The translations under genes were made by a program, and so were the position numbers. A stretch of 64,000 nucleotides of DNA from Mytilus trossulus (Eukaryota; Mollusca; Bivalvia; Mytilida; Mytilidae): assembly GCF_036588685.1 (NCBI RefSeq), contig NC_086375.1:47686955-47750954 (forward strand), given 5' to 3'. Below are positions 44,755-59,700 of the stretch, in pieces. Position 1 is the first letter of the stretch, and every line of letters starts with the position of its first letter. A model generated the notes under the pieces. The model was not told where the DNA came from and did no database searches. It saw nothing but the letters and a program-made list of their open reading frames with translations.

Positions 44755-47700
44755 GTAAGACAAAACACTCCAACTAAAACATATATGAGAAAAAAAATTG
44801 TGGCATGCGATTTTTCATACTGTAAATCTAAACAAATCTATAACTTCACTATAAAAAGAACAAGTCTATATTTCACATTTCAAATCAGATTAGGTCGTAG
44901 AGGAAAACCCTTTTGATTGAAAAAGAAAATTGTTTATTCTATTGTAGAAAATCATAAAACAACCAGTTGGTTGACACATTAATCCATGTCTTCTCTTGGT
45001 AAGCATTGTTGCTGTGGTTAAGTCATCCAATGTTTTAATGTACATGCCAATATTTAATTTACTACTTGCCAACATTTCTCTTAAAGTACAAACATAAATT
45101 GATGTAAGAATGACAATGTTGGATAGCAAGATTGTATTAGTAATTGCCGTGTTAACTATCCATACGCCCCCGACAAAAAAAAATTGCTTTTCTGGGTTCG
45201 TATGGATAGTAATCACGGCAAATAGTAACAAACCCCTGTGGTTGGATTATTTAAGGTTTATCATAACAAATGGACAAATATGGCCGTATTTTCACCTCAA
45301 AAACTACTCTGTGTACAGACTTACCTGTGCTGTTTGGAAAGTTTTAATGCCTAGCATCCACTAGATATATAAAAGTTAAATGCATTTTGTGTTTAAGAAA
45401 GATAAAATCTTTCTTGGTTTTTGATTGGCATTTTTTTCCCTTTCTTCAGAAGGTGCAACAATAAACAAAACACTTGAATTACTTTGATACTGTCCACTCT
45501 CTGACTCAGATAAACTCTTTAACTCACCTATAGTTGTGAAGATACCTGGTGTCCATGTCAATTTAGGACAATGAAAACAATACAAACCGTTTTTTTACCT
45601 AAGGGAGCATCTCATAGTTGTACCACAACTTAGTCAATTTTCACACCTTTTGCATGAAGGGAAAAAAATGCCCATCAAAATCCAAAAGAGATTTTATCTT
45701 TCTGAAACACAAAATGCATTTAACTTTATTATATCTAGTGGATGCTAGGCATTAAAACTTTTTCAACTTTACAGGTAAGTCTGTACTAAGAGTAATTTTT
45801 GGCCTGTAAATGCAGCCATATTTGTCCGTTTGTTATGATGAACCTTAATACATCGTTTGCTAAATGACGGTGAATTAAAAACATGCCTGCCTAGTCGTAT
45901 TATTAGTTGCCTTTTATACTTAAATACTTGAACTGTGAATTCACTGTCTATAGCGATATTCAACCAGGAAATTTAACCGCCTGAACTAGTGTTTAGTAGT
46001 CCATTCCATTCTGTGATTTCCAAATTAGTCCTTGAACCCATATGATTTCGTTCGAGGAAAAGGTTATTCGAATGACACTTATGATCTAAACGTAGACCAT
46101 TTACTATTTCAGCCCAAAGATGGCATAGGGAAGGGCCTGATTATCCTAATAAAGTTGTACTATACATATTGTAGATTGAATTCACATTCAAAATGGGATG
46201 GACTTTTGGAAGTGGACCAGGATGTTCAAATAACAAAATCGGACAGTTTGTTAACACAACATTTATAGGTGATAAAATCTGGAAATGTGATCAAGGTTGT
46301 AAAGTGCCAAAGAAACCAGTAGGTACTGTTTTCTATTATTGTACTGGTGCCAATGAAATAGGTAGTGATGCTGAAAAGTGGGAACAAGGAGAAAATCGTT
46401 TTCAAGAGACATTCATTGGAAATGGACCTTTTATTATTAGGTGTGTATTAAAATTATATAAGATCGGGATATAAATCAATTCAATTTGACTAAAAATAAA
46501 AGAGTAAGTATAAGAAAGGCTACTTGCATCCTTATTTGCATAAGAATGGAGAAAAACGATCAAAATCAAAGACGATATTCAGATGAAATGTGATCAGCTG
46601 AAAAAGCGAATCTTTTTGCTTATTTTCAAATTGAACGATAAAAAAAACCAATCCTCTACAAGAACTTATACCCCGTTAAAAACACATTTTAATATTTTCT
46701 TTGTTGATATGAAATGTACATACACTGCCTCTACTCAAAAGGTTAGAAACATTTTACTTGCTCTGATGTTTTTAATCACATTCAGACCGTTCCAAATTGT
46801 TATGATTAATGATGTCCTACGTATTCAATTTTATTTCGTTCTGATTTTTGCAGAATTAAGGTACTTGGACTTGAAATATAAAATAACGTTTTTGTTGGGT
46901 TTTTTTGTGGGTTTTTTTTGTTTTTTTTATACATCGTGTAGAGTTTTTGCACTTTACTGCATGATGATGAATCACGATTGGGTTTGCGTTTGTCGCATAT
47001 GACTGACTCTTCACGACAATTCGTTTTTCAGTAATTTAATAAACAAAGTTATTATCCTTAACAAAGAAGCGAAACACACCAAAAATAAAAAAACGATGCA
47101 AAGTCCAAGAGAAACCAACAAAACTATGAAAAAGAACAAAATAAAAAAAAAAAAAAAACACCAGACATTACTATAAAAAAGAATAGAAAACTAAAATATA
47201 AGCAACACGATTGCAACAAAAGATATAGAGGTCTCTGGAAGAGTAAGCAGATTCTCCACCTATAACACAGTACGAATTGTCAACTTAAATACTATTTTCT
47301 ATTACTGTAATAAAATTAACGAAAGTCTGTCTACACATATCAACTGTACAAACTGTCTTGCCAAATGTTAGGAAACTATTACGTCTAGATCACGCTGAAG
47401 CGTTACAAATTTAAACACAGGCAAGAATAATTCACTGATGATTTGAAAACTTTTAAATTGGTGTTACATGGGGAGTGAAATAATATTTCATAGAGTCAAA
47501 CAAGCGATGAATTAGGATGACTCATATCATGATTTGACGATCAATATATCTTTTTTTCTTAACGATCTGAGTTCTATGGGTGCAAGTATATTTTAACTTA
47601 TGTAACTACATAAATTCGTTGTAATAGTAAAAGTGTCCTGGTCTCAAACATGATGCGTTCCAGTCTATCGTTTTCCCTGAACGTCAAGTGTTCCAAACTC

Positions 47701-50700
47701 ATCCACGATTATAAAGACACGTGATGTATTAATGTACCGGATGTGTGTTTCTTAGCGGGCTTGTTATGAATTGTAAAAAACATCGACGATGAAAATGAAC
47801 AACAAAACTTGATTTAATAGGTATGTATGTCTATATTTATAACACATAACGAACATAAAATTTATTTTTTAAGTATTTAATCGACAAATTCCTCTCATAC
47901 TGAAGTATAAATGGTAGCAGAACGTTTCGTTTGAACACCGAACAATTCGTGTTGAATGTGCTGTTACGTCTTGATCGTTTCAAAAAGTAGGAGGTTCTTT
48001 GCGTGAATAAATATAAATGAAAAATATCATATTTTCGTCTTTTCAACGAATGTAAACTTCTATATGTGAACAAACCCTTATGGTAAAGAACCACTAACTC
48101 AGACCCGGTCGGAGAAAACATACTACATACTTTAAACAAAATTGTTCCTACGCATAGCTGCATCTCTTTCAATAGGTGAAATATTTGGGTAGTTTCTGGT
48201 ATCAAAAGAAAGTTTGGGGACTTTGTTTAGATCAGAAGTACCTGTTTTGTACTATGTAACTTCCAGGAACCAGAACTCTCTAATACGCAATTAAAGGTAT
48301 GACTTTTGAATGTTTTAGCACAAGTGCAGATAAGGTATAGTTTTGATATGAAATGACTGCCACTTTTTTTTTTAACTTCAGACAAGGTAGCCATTGCAAG
48401 ATTTAACATAGAAACCAATGGGCCTATGACTTACTAGTAGTGGTTTTATACTTTATGCATTGCGGTTTTATCATACTAAATGTATATCTTCAAACGTGTG
48501 GATAATCCTCTTATCTAATTGTTGCTTTCTTTAAACATTATTCGCCTTAGGTAATTGTCATTATTTATTAGGGGGGTCATTACCAAAACTATACCGCTGG
48601 GGGGCTGCAATCAAAATATCTATTTACTGAGGGTCAAACGAAGAAACGTTTTATGTCTGACAAGCAAATAAAGTATTGGCAATATTGAAGTGAGTGTGCA
48701 ATCTTTTAAATATTTATGTCGCTATTAAATCTTTGATAGTGTACAGCACCAGCAGGATGCATAATCTTCCAAAGATAGTGAATATGATCACTTCTAACAG
48801 AAATCACCCCGTATAACCCCGATAAAATTGAATCCGGAAGTTGACGCATTCAAATCGAAACCTCATGTACAACTGAGTTCAGACAGTGGAGAATTGACAA
48901 TTTAAAAAAAGTCCAATATTAATTCTTCGGATATTTTACTCCAATGTATTCTTTGCCGTAATACTCATTTTTGACTTCAAGGTTTTTCAAATATGTTATA
49001 TAATAAATGGCAAACATTATAAAACGCCTGACCACGCCACTTATAAAAGCATGCTTGCATTTTAAATAAATTTTATATATGTTTCTCGTGCCTCATATTT
49101 TTTAAAAGCATACATTTTTGACAATATCATAGTTTAAGATTAACAAACAAATTAAGATCGTAGGTTTATGTTTTATCTAGAAACAATGGAATGCATGTTT
49201 TAATGGGATTTTAACTGGCAAGGTCAACCACTCAGTTCAAACTGCAACACTCTAATTTTAATGTTCTCATGTATATGGTTTTGTTAGTTTTCACATTTTT
49301 AATTATTTGATTCTAAAAAAGAAATAAGTTATTTATTTCAGCACTTCATATTGTAATGTACTCCTTTGCTACTGTTTAGGGTACAAACACAGCCATTTAG
49401 AGGTTATTCTGCATACTTGGAGAAAGCAGAGAAATAACGCAGATCTTGTTACTTTGAAGATGACTATTTATCCAGCACCATAAAAGTATCTTATGTAAGT
49501 TTAAGAATTGCATGAGTGCGTATTGAATCCTTACAATTTTAGGAGTTTTGGAAATGCAGATTTATCACTAAAACGTACGCCCTCACAAACAGTCGATGAA
49601 ATGAATCAGAAAAGTATTTCAGCAGAATCTATACAATTACTTCAAATTTAAACCAGGGAAGAATTTTGATAATCAAATGGTTGAATAACCCGTATAAATA
49701 CAGTTCAATGATGAAATTCCTAAAAATCTTTAAAAAAACACAAATAACAAGCAATTGGTCTTGTTGAGATGTTCGCAGTCAATTTAGTGGCTTAAAAAAC
49801 CTACAATAATGACCTTTGCTGTACTATTCCTTTCTTCTCTTTTTTCCCCTCAAAAAGCTGTGTAACGCGAGAGCCTCGTGCTTGGAAATGTACCACTTTT
49901 GACAAATCAAACTGTAAAAAAAAACATCTTATAAATGAACTAAATTTAAAATCATACAAGAATAACAATGGCCAGAGGCTCATGACATGGGGCAGGCGCA
50001 AACAAGCGACGGGGTTAAACATGTTTTGTGAGATCTTATCCCTCCCTCTATACCTCTTGCCAATTATTTAGTTATATACTTTATATTTGAAATTTCAGAA
50101 CTGGAGGTTGATATATAACAAGACTAAGGAGTAGTTATAACCAAAGGAGAAGAATCCACTTAATTGAGGAAGCTCAAAAAACAATTGTAGGCGACTCGAA
50201 TCAGGTTTTTAAAATGTCAAGGTAGCACCCTTACATGAGCACTGACTCCGATTACTAGCAGCATATCCTCAGCATAAAGAGGATATTTTATGTCTGATAT
50301 TGACTATCTGAAGTGCTATGCAGGCAGTGGATTCTGGAAAATGTTGGTGACAAGCGATCTATTGACATCTAAGTTTTTGTAAAGAAATTTCGGGCAATGC
50401 TTGACTTTAGAGATTGTAAACGATGAGTTAAACTGTGTTCATAAGCCAGTAGACTTTCTTGGTTTATGACTTTATTCAACTTGACGAAATTTTTGAATGA
50501 TTAAATCAACAAAAAAGTCGACGGGAGGACGAGAATCTGTAATAAAGATGTATATATATCTATATGTATATGGACACATTTTGTCAATTATTTGTTTGTG
50601 AAATTTCTAACTTGTCTTATACTTTATCACACTAGGACAACGATCTAGCGACGACCTCAGAAATTATGAAAAATTTTGGAAGTCGTGGTCAGATCGTGGT

Positions 50701-53700
50701 GGTCGTTGTTAGGTCGTATATATAGTAAGGACCAGCAAAGTCTTCATGATCGCTGAGGTTTACGACCAACTTTGAACATACTCAAAACATTCATAGTGCA
50801 TTCGTGCATTCGTGGCCACAACTAGTTGTAGCGTTGGAAGATCGTATAGTAAGAACGAAGTAAGATCTGAATGGGCATAGACGCCTCTTATTGGAAACCT
50901 GGTTCAACTAGTAAAAACAAATGAAACTATTTTACTGCGACCTAACTACCATTTCATTGAGACTATCCCGATTTCACTACGTCTTTATTATGCTTCTGCT
51001 ACGATATTATTACGATGAAGAAAACAATAATACGCGCTTGTCGTCATGACCAGTCGTAGAGTTACAAAAGTTTTGTGAATACGGGTTCTGTGCACGATAG
51101 TTGCACGAGCTTATTCTGTTAATACCTCTAATTTCAGTACTACGTTGTTTTTTTTGGGCAAATACTGGCATGATTCTTCAAGGAATGTACAACGGGAAAG
51201 TTAACTTATAACTAAAAATATCTTTAAGTAATTTTCCTAAAGTTTTGATGAACAATTGTTTATAATATCGTTTTACTTACTTTTTAAAAATATCTTATTT
51301 TACGTTTTCGAGTATCGGGAATTTATTCATAAAAAGGGGTAATTTTCCAGTTTTCGGAAAATAACTAAAAAGCGCATGTACTTGTGGTTATGTCTATTGA
51401 AATAAGCTTTGATTTGTTTTGATATGACATGTAGTTGTGGGGGGATAACTTTGTTCTTTAAAAAATCGTCGAAAGCTTCCATTTGTTCACATTTTGTACG
51501 GTTATATGCTTATATTCATTCATAAATGAGATAAAAGGGTGACGTGTGAACCTAACACTTGTAATGGGACTTTTTATCAATATAATATGTATGTAAAGAT
51601 ATTATTAGACGGATTTAACATGTGCGAGTACACAAACCTCACCCTCCGTCCCTCTTTAACCCGGAAAAGTAGTGTTACATCCCAATAAACGAACCAATTC
51701 ATATGCCGAAATGAAACTGACAAAGCCATAACAAAAACTGAAAACTACAAAAAACAAACAACAGTCTAATAAAATTAACGGTACCAATTTTCTTGCACCA
51801 GATGCGCATTTCGACAATACATGTCTCTTCAGTGAGGCACGTGTCCAAAATATTTGAAATCCAAAGCTTATATAAAAGATGAAGAGCTTTTATCCAAAAG
51901 GTCAAAAAACAGCATACAGAAGACATGCTTCACATGTGGCACACTTCGTGTTGATCAGCCTCATTCGGGATATTTAGCAACAATTTTATTTACATGATGG
52001 CATATTCATTTCTTATTGAACAGTTCTTTGTCATTCATGGGGAATTTTTTATTGACATAATTAACATACCATATAATAAAATATCTTTTGTATCGATCAC
52101 CGAAATGGAAAGTGGTTGAGAACACAGTATTATTTTCTATAGGGGGTTCACTCTATACACGCAAATTTTTATTGTCTTCACTTCAAGGTAAATCGGGCAA
52201 ATTTCAACAAATTTTGATGTTTTACAGGTTTTCACTTTTAACTACGGGCTCACGAGGATCTTATATCTGATCTTACTGCTGTGTCCACATTTATAAACCT
52301 ACGTATTTCACCTGTATTGGTTTGGACAATTCCATGGACTATTCCATACACACACCATTATGCTTAAGGGGTTTTCATATGTCATGTCAAGATGATATAG
52401 GCTATTTACCGTTGTTTGCCACAAAAAAAATAATCTGGTAAAGTCACTTTTCTGAAAAACCAATATAAATATAGTTAACATATTTATATATTTTATCTAA
52501 CTGTTCATTGACCCGAATGTTAATGACAACACACACCTAAAATTCGTTTTGGTCTATCCCATGACATTTGCGCGGGAAATATTAATCAGAGACTTAATTT
52601 TAATGGACGTTCATTTGGAAAATTTTACAATCTATTTTATGTGAAAAATTGTCATATGTGTTTGTGTTTCATACATTCAAAGGATTGACGTTATAAAATT
52701 TCCTATATCTTCATTTGACATCAGGTTTGTACGCATTTAGTCTCTTCTCTTGTCTATAATCTAAACTGATGGCCGCGAAGGATCATGACATGTGCTGCAT
52801 AATCCCACACATCTCAACGAAAAAAAAACAAACTATTGAATAGACTTTATCAGCTGTTTATAGACATATCTATATGCATTTCATCTAATGCCAGTCATGA
52901 CAACTGACATTAACAGCGGAAACCGTGTATTCTATGTCCTTCGCCTGCTATGGACTATTCCATACAACATTGTATTTTAGGGGTTTACATTATGGACGAT
53001 TCCATATAACATTGTAGTTCAGGGGTTGTTTACATGTTTGGTCGTATCTTATCTTCATGATAACGTATGTATTTTTTATGCCCCACCTACGATAGTAGAG
53101 GGGCATTATATTTTTTGGTCTGTTCGCCGTTCGTCCGTCTGTTCGTTCGTCCGTCTGTCCCGCTTCAGATTTAAGTTTTTGGTCAAGGTAGTTTTTGTTG
53201 AAGCTGAAGTCCAATCAACTTGAAACTTAGTACACATGTTCCCTATGATATGATATTTCTAATTTTAATGCCTAATTATATTTTTTACCCATTTCACGGT
53301 CCATTGAACATGGAAAATGATAGTGTGAGTGGGGCATCCGTGTACTTTGGACACATTCTTGTTTAAGTTAACAATAAAAATATTTATTTCGTGAGCATTT
53401 AAACGCAACAAACTAACAATAAGAGTAAACATTTTGTGTACCATAATTCAAGGCGGTGATTAGAGAAAAGAGTCTACTTGCAATCATTTTTTTTCCAGTT
53501 ATACTGGAGCGATGTGGATGAATTTAGATTTTGGTAATCCAAATGGATGGAACCTTCAAACAACAATAGATCTCAGAATTAGAGACGATATAAACTCTAC
53601 AAATTCCAGTCCAATAACTGCCAGTAAACCACTATATACGTACGTATCCAAATAGTACGAAAGTCGGTTAGTGTCCGGGTGAATTTTTTTTTTAGTCGTT

Positions 53701-56700
53701 ATAACGACTTAGCTAACTTGTAATAACGAGTTTACCGTCTTCCGTTAAATAGAGAATAGGAATGTACAGGCACGGCCAAATATAATAATACATGTAAAAG
53801 GATAACACGAATGGCAATAATACGACACAGTACATATGGAATATAAATATAAAATGTATTTTTACAGAGAGTATGCTACAATAACAAAATGTATAAACAG
53901 CAAAAATAATTTAAAAATGAATATCGTACTTAATCGATGTCTCTACTTTTCTTTTTAGATTACAGTTTTCTTGTTACCACGAGCTTAAACTACCAATGTA
54001 TGATCCCGATGGTGATCTGGTTAAATGTAGATGGGCCGTTGGTAGAGAATGTGATAGTGTGTGTCATGCAATGCCGTCTGCTAGTTTAGACGAGGTTCGG
54101 TATAATAAATAACAACCACCTAATGCTTTGATTTGCCTCATATTCAAAACAATTGCAATACGTCATTTATATATTTTTTAATAAGGTCTTAGATTACATC
54201 ACGTGTTTGTAACAGAGAAGGGCATGCAATAGTTTGTCTCTGTCTCTTTTGGACAGTTGTCTCATTGGCAATCATACCTTATCTTCTTTTTTTTTAAATT
54301 TGCAGGTTGGTTTTTTTCATTTCTTCAAATTTGAATGCACAATGAAGTTTTATATTGGATATTTTTAATGGGTTCGTGTTATCCTTAATATATTTCATTA
54401 TATATTAACAAAGTTTTGAACCTGAATCATGTTTAATTTGAATTATCATTTGAAAACTAAAACTATACCATATGGAATCTTCGGGTGACGAAAGATCTTC
54501 AAATCCGTATTTATTTTTCGCAAATAAGGTTCATCTGGATCATTATCTTACCCACTTTTGTCAAACTTGTCTCAAATTTGTAGAAATCATCCCTTCGTAA
54601 TTTTTACGGAAGCCATCACGAGTTGCTTGACCGTTATTGAATAACCGTTTCACAAATTATATCGGATATGTTCCTTACGTCGTAACTACAATCCCCTTCC
54701 CTTTCATGAATGTGACCTACAGAATTAGACTATTTACTGTATTTGTTACCGGATTTGTTATCACATAAGCAACACGACGGTAGCCACAGGTGGAGCAGGA
54801 TCTGCTTACCCTTCCTGAGCACCTGAGGTCACCCCTAGTTTTTGGTGGGGTTCGTGTTGCTTGTTCTTCAGTTTTCTATGTTGTGTCATGTGTACTTTTG
54901 TTTGTCTGTTTGTCTTTATCATTTTGGCCATGGCGTTGTCGGTTTATTTTCGATTTGTGAGTTTGACTGTCCCTCTGGTATCTTTCGTCCCTCTTTTGAG
55001 GAAGATACCATTTCAAAAGTGATGATGACAAGAGATAGATTACAATCTAGGTGTGTTCTTTGTTTTAGATTTTTATTTCAAATTCTTTGAACATAGTATG
55101 TTAATGCAAGTTTTTTCTTTCATATTCAGGATACTTGTACATTAAAGTTCAACACTTCTGCTGGAAGTAACTACACAAATAACGGTTGGTATGCAGTTGC
55201 ATTGACGTTTGAAGACTTTCCAACGAAAACAATACACGTTGGTAATGAGCAATTCAATGAGACAACACCTATGTCAACTGTCCCATTACAGGTAAAACTA
55301 AAAACCCAAACGTCTACAATAGATACAACTACTAGTATATAACGGAAAGTGGTCCCTTTGAAGTTCTAATTACATCAAAACTCTTGGAATCATTTTCAGT
55401 TGATACGTTACTTTTTATAAGAAATTTATGGAATTATCTTTCAAAACTTATGTATATAGTTGATAGTTCGTTGTTAAACGAAATACAAAGTAAATATACA
55501 AACTAAAACTACAATTTTGTAGAAATCAACACTCACATTTACTGAGAATGAATGCAACAATTACATGTAGTTATATAAACTGTAATTGTCTCTAGTTTTC
55601 GGGCGAACGTTAAACAGATATAATTCTTTGATACTGGCTTCCAAGAGTGTCCGTCCTAAGTTCTTTATTTATCTGATGCTACACAAAGCTTCTCTTACTT
55701 ACAAAAAAAACATGTCTTCTATTTTTAACAGCTAATGTTTTGCTCTTTTGTGAGATTTTCTGAATTGTTTGCCATAAATTGATTTTTTTAGAGATTTCAC
55801 ATGCACAATAGTTCACTTTTTATTTATAACTTTTTCCATCTACTCTGCAACCGTTTCTATATATTCTATGAATTAATAAATCGTACTTTTTTCATGCAAA
55901 TGTTTGAGATTACTTTTATTTTCAGTTTCTCATTCATTTGGTGGGGAAAAATTCACCATGTAATTGGAAACCAGAATTTGTCTCGCCCACTCCTTCTGCG
56001 GGAACAAAAATCAGCATATCTGCTGGGAAATCATTTACACAGAAGATATATGCTGCAAACTTGGCAAATAAAAAAGAAACGTAAGACAAAAATTAAAAAG
56101 AGTGATTGTTTATTTTTTAGAATAGATCCTTTAACTTGGATGAATTTTTGGTAGATAATGGACTTTAATATGTATATTATAAAACAGTATATATTTACAA
56201 GACTTTGTAACAAACACCATTCTTTCTATTTATTTGTTTTATCTCCATCAACAGGCAAATAATTTTCTCATTGGCAATTATACCACATCTCCTTATTATT
56301 AAATCTAGAAAAAGGACTGTCACCTGTTTTTCTTATTTTTTGCCTAGAAAATATGTATAAAAGATGAATTGGCATTAGCTGAGCATGTGTGTGTTTGTGT
56401 GTTCGTCACGTGTATGTATGTGTTTTGATATGGTGCTGTGTCATTATAATATAATGGAATTTTACACGACTGTCAAACAAGTGAGAGGTTAAGCTAGTTG
56501 TAAAACCAGGTTAAATCTATCATTTTCAATATAAGAAAAAAGTCTGTCACAAGTCAGGAATATGACAGTTGTTATCCATTCCTTTGATGTGTTTGAGCTT
56601 TTGATTTTGCTTTTTGACTACGGACTTTCCGTTTTTAATTTTTTACGGAGTTTAGTAAAAAAAACATTTTTTACCTTTTTTCATTAACGTATACACGACT

Positions 56701-59700
56701 AACCCCATCACCTGCTATTCATACAAGTATTTTTTTTCTTTTGTATTAAATCATTGCCAGTGCATCTTTTCGCTTGCCCGCTTTCTTTAAAAAATGATTT
56801 GCATCATTAACAAAAATAGCAATGAATGTAATCAATATGTCTTTGGTATTTGGGAGTAATAGTATGGTTAATGTCTTCTCAGTCTATTTTAGTTATGATG
56901 TTTGTTCACATATTTAATTTATTTCGTTTTGCACTTTTTGTAGTGTGACCAAACTTAGTCTAACCAGACCAGCAGGAATGGTTGTGAAAGGTCCGACAAA
57001 CGTTCCAAACAGAGCTGGCGTCGTTTCCTGGGAATTGTCATGGACACCGACAGTAAACGATCAAGGGAATCACATTGTATGTGGCATGGCTGAAGACAGC
57101 ACAGGGTAAAATTTAACTAGTTCATAGTGATGAATCATACCATGAGACCGTTATTACAGAATATTTGCTTATAATTTATTTGTCTTCTTTTCTAGTATAA
57201 GTATACATATGTTTTGCCTGTCTCAAGTTCAATCTCATTTCATAAAAAAAAATGTCACGAGAAAAAATATTCATAATCATTTCACTATAATTCACGAACG
57301 ATCAATTTTTGTCGTAACATATTTTGTGAAAGTAGCCCCCGCTGTAATCTGTTGTTGGTGTTTGATGTCTGGCATATTTGTTTTATACTGCAACTGGTTG
57401 TGTTTATTTCCTAAATATAGTAACACAGCTATATTTTGTGCAATGTCAATTTCATCATGGAACACTTTTTCCATAGTCAGGGGTTCACTAAGGGATGCAA
57501 ATAAGTTTAAAATGTGTGGTACAATCTAAATAGCTATGAATTTATTTATTTAAGTTGCAGTATAAAACCAATATAAGGTCAGTGTCAGAAAAATATCAAC
57601 TTTTTTTGTACTCGGCGCAAAACTGGGGTCTCCAATTTTTCTCAGCCTCATACAAAAAAGTGGATATTTGTCTGACCTTGACCTAATACTGTATATGATA
57701 TATATACGTCTATTGATTAACTTAAAAATTGTTTTCTTAACGATTATATGGTTTCAATTTTTTTCATGTCTTGACCTTTTAGAGCTGACTGTACGCTAAT
57801 GGTTTTATTATTGTTGAAGGTCGTACGTTGGACTTTAGTTGCTTCTTCTTCTGAGTCTCACAGTAAAGTACAGTTCTCACAGAGATGTGTTGCTGTACTG
57901 TTTAATATTATAATTGAATACTCTATGTGAGGAAACCATTATGGAAAATATGCGTCATATTTAGTGCATTTGTGATCCCGTAAAATCTTGTTCAAATGTC
58001 GTCGCCTTTTCATCTTGACACCCTGCACACCTGGTTTGAATGACTTCATGGTTGACAGGGTAGAATGAATGTCTGCAAACATCAGTTCTGGCAATGGTAC
58101 TAGGAATCTGTCATCATATCATCGAGAGGTGGTTGCTAGTGGCATGAGACATTGAATATATTAATTTGGAATCAATGCGTTATAAAGAAAACACTTCCTT
58201 TTTTTATTTGATCTGGCGTCTACTAGAAGAAAATCCAAAAAAAGAGACATTCTTGGGTAAATTCATCGTAGGTTGTCGAATTTCGTTGGATAAATCACAA
58301 AAAACAGGATAGTAATTGATCAACACCAAGCACATTTGTATAAGTAATTTTGAATAAAAACTGCGCAGTTATCATATTATTGTGTTATGCATGCATGGTC
58401 ACTAATATATATAAAGTGGACATGCCTACTTTCAAACAATCACAATTTTCAAGTCAAAACGTAAGTCTCTTTGAACACACTATTATATAAGCCAGTTTTT
58501 TTTTTAATATACAACATTATGCCCTAAAATGCTTAGAAATAACTTGTACATTTTTAACTTTAGACATACAAGTGACACGAGATGCATAACACTGATAGCC
58601 TGGGGTAAGTATCTCTAGGAAATGGCAAACTTATTATTTTATGTCTCGTTCACACGGACATTTAATTCGAATTGAATTCGAATCGAATGCGAATCGAATT
58701 CGCTAATCGCGTTCACACAGTCTTCTTTTTTAATTCGAATTGATTCGATTTGGCTAATTTGAATAACCCAATTCGAATTAGAAATACGTTTTTGTTAATA
58801 CGAATTAAACGTTAACGTCGTTTGGAGAGTAAAGCGAATTTGACGCGCATTGTAATTCGAATTAGAATTGACGTTAGGACGTAAAACGTTTCGAATGATG
58901 GAATTTACTGACCCTGCATATATGATATTCGGTCACTAACGGCACACTATGTAACTAATAATATACAATACATACCCCATTATACAGATACAGATATAGT
59001 TACAGACATTTCCTATAAATGCATTCTTTGATAAGGATCTATAGGAAATATATAACATAGAAAAAATCCATATGTACTCAATAATATTAGTTATCTATGA
59101 ATTTTCAACAACGGTGTAAAATTCCGTACACCCCTGATTACACCAAGATAACGAACTTATTTCTTTTGAACAATTCCTTTACACATTTTGAAACCAGGAT
59201 GAAAAATTGAATGAATAGTTATGAAAAATTTCCAGCGTAATATTTTTCAATGTCCATGTTGCTGCACATGTCATGTAGATTTTTACCTTATTTTTGGAAA
59301 AATTCAGATTTTTTTGTGTTCTTTTGAGTTTTCAAAAAAAAAAAATATATATTTCAAGTTAATAAAAAAATGAATTTTGTGTGTTTTTTTTGTTTTTTTT
59401 TTATCATTTTCTTATTTTTTTATTTATTTTTTTTTATTTTTTTTGTTAATTTGGGCAAAATTTTATTAAAAAAAAAAATTTGGCAAAATTTTATTCATTC
59501 CGTGGTGAACCAGGGTGGGGTGTTATTTACACCGTGGTAGTCAACCAATCAGATTGCAGTATTTTTGCTGCATAAGAAATAACTTTTTTTATTGTCTTGA
59601 ACATGCATGAAATATTTCCAATTGGACATTCAGTAATCAATATCATTTATGATTATAGCTATATTCGTTCAAAATGATAAGTAACAGTAGTTAGTCATAT

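Larger units (their letters stand above)
46441..53498. other. Intron 2 of copy 2: 7.1 kb of repeat-rich sequence
   Basis: It holds retroelement tails, an M2 fragment, a GTCG-rich repeat and a GGGGCAT-type element (listed separately). Minus frames at 48205-47837 (122 codons) and others have no recognisable domain or splice logic. 48590-49790 has nothing I can name. Confidence 0.45.

Noticed and set aside
47837-48205. 122-codon minus-strand frame in intron 2 of copy 2
   Set aside because: No recognisable domain, no supporting splice sites, and composition like random AT-rich DNA.
53026-53223. Frames on both strands inside the GGGGCAT-type repeat
   Set aside because: Repeat translation only.
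55801-56154. 117-codon frame over exon 6 of copy 2
   Set aside because: Reads exon 6 one frame off. The paralogue and splice phases show the correct frame.
57209-57529. 106-codon plus frame with a 60-codon antisense partner in intron 7 of copy 2
   Set aside because: Could be transposon-derived, but I see no motif and no junctions. Left out as a gene.
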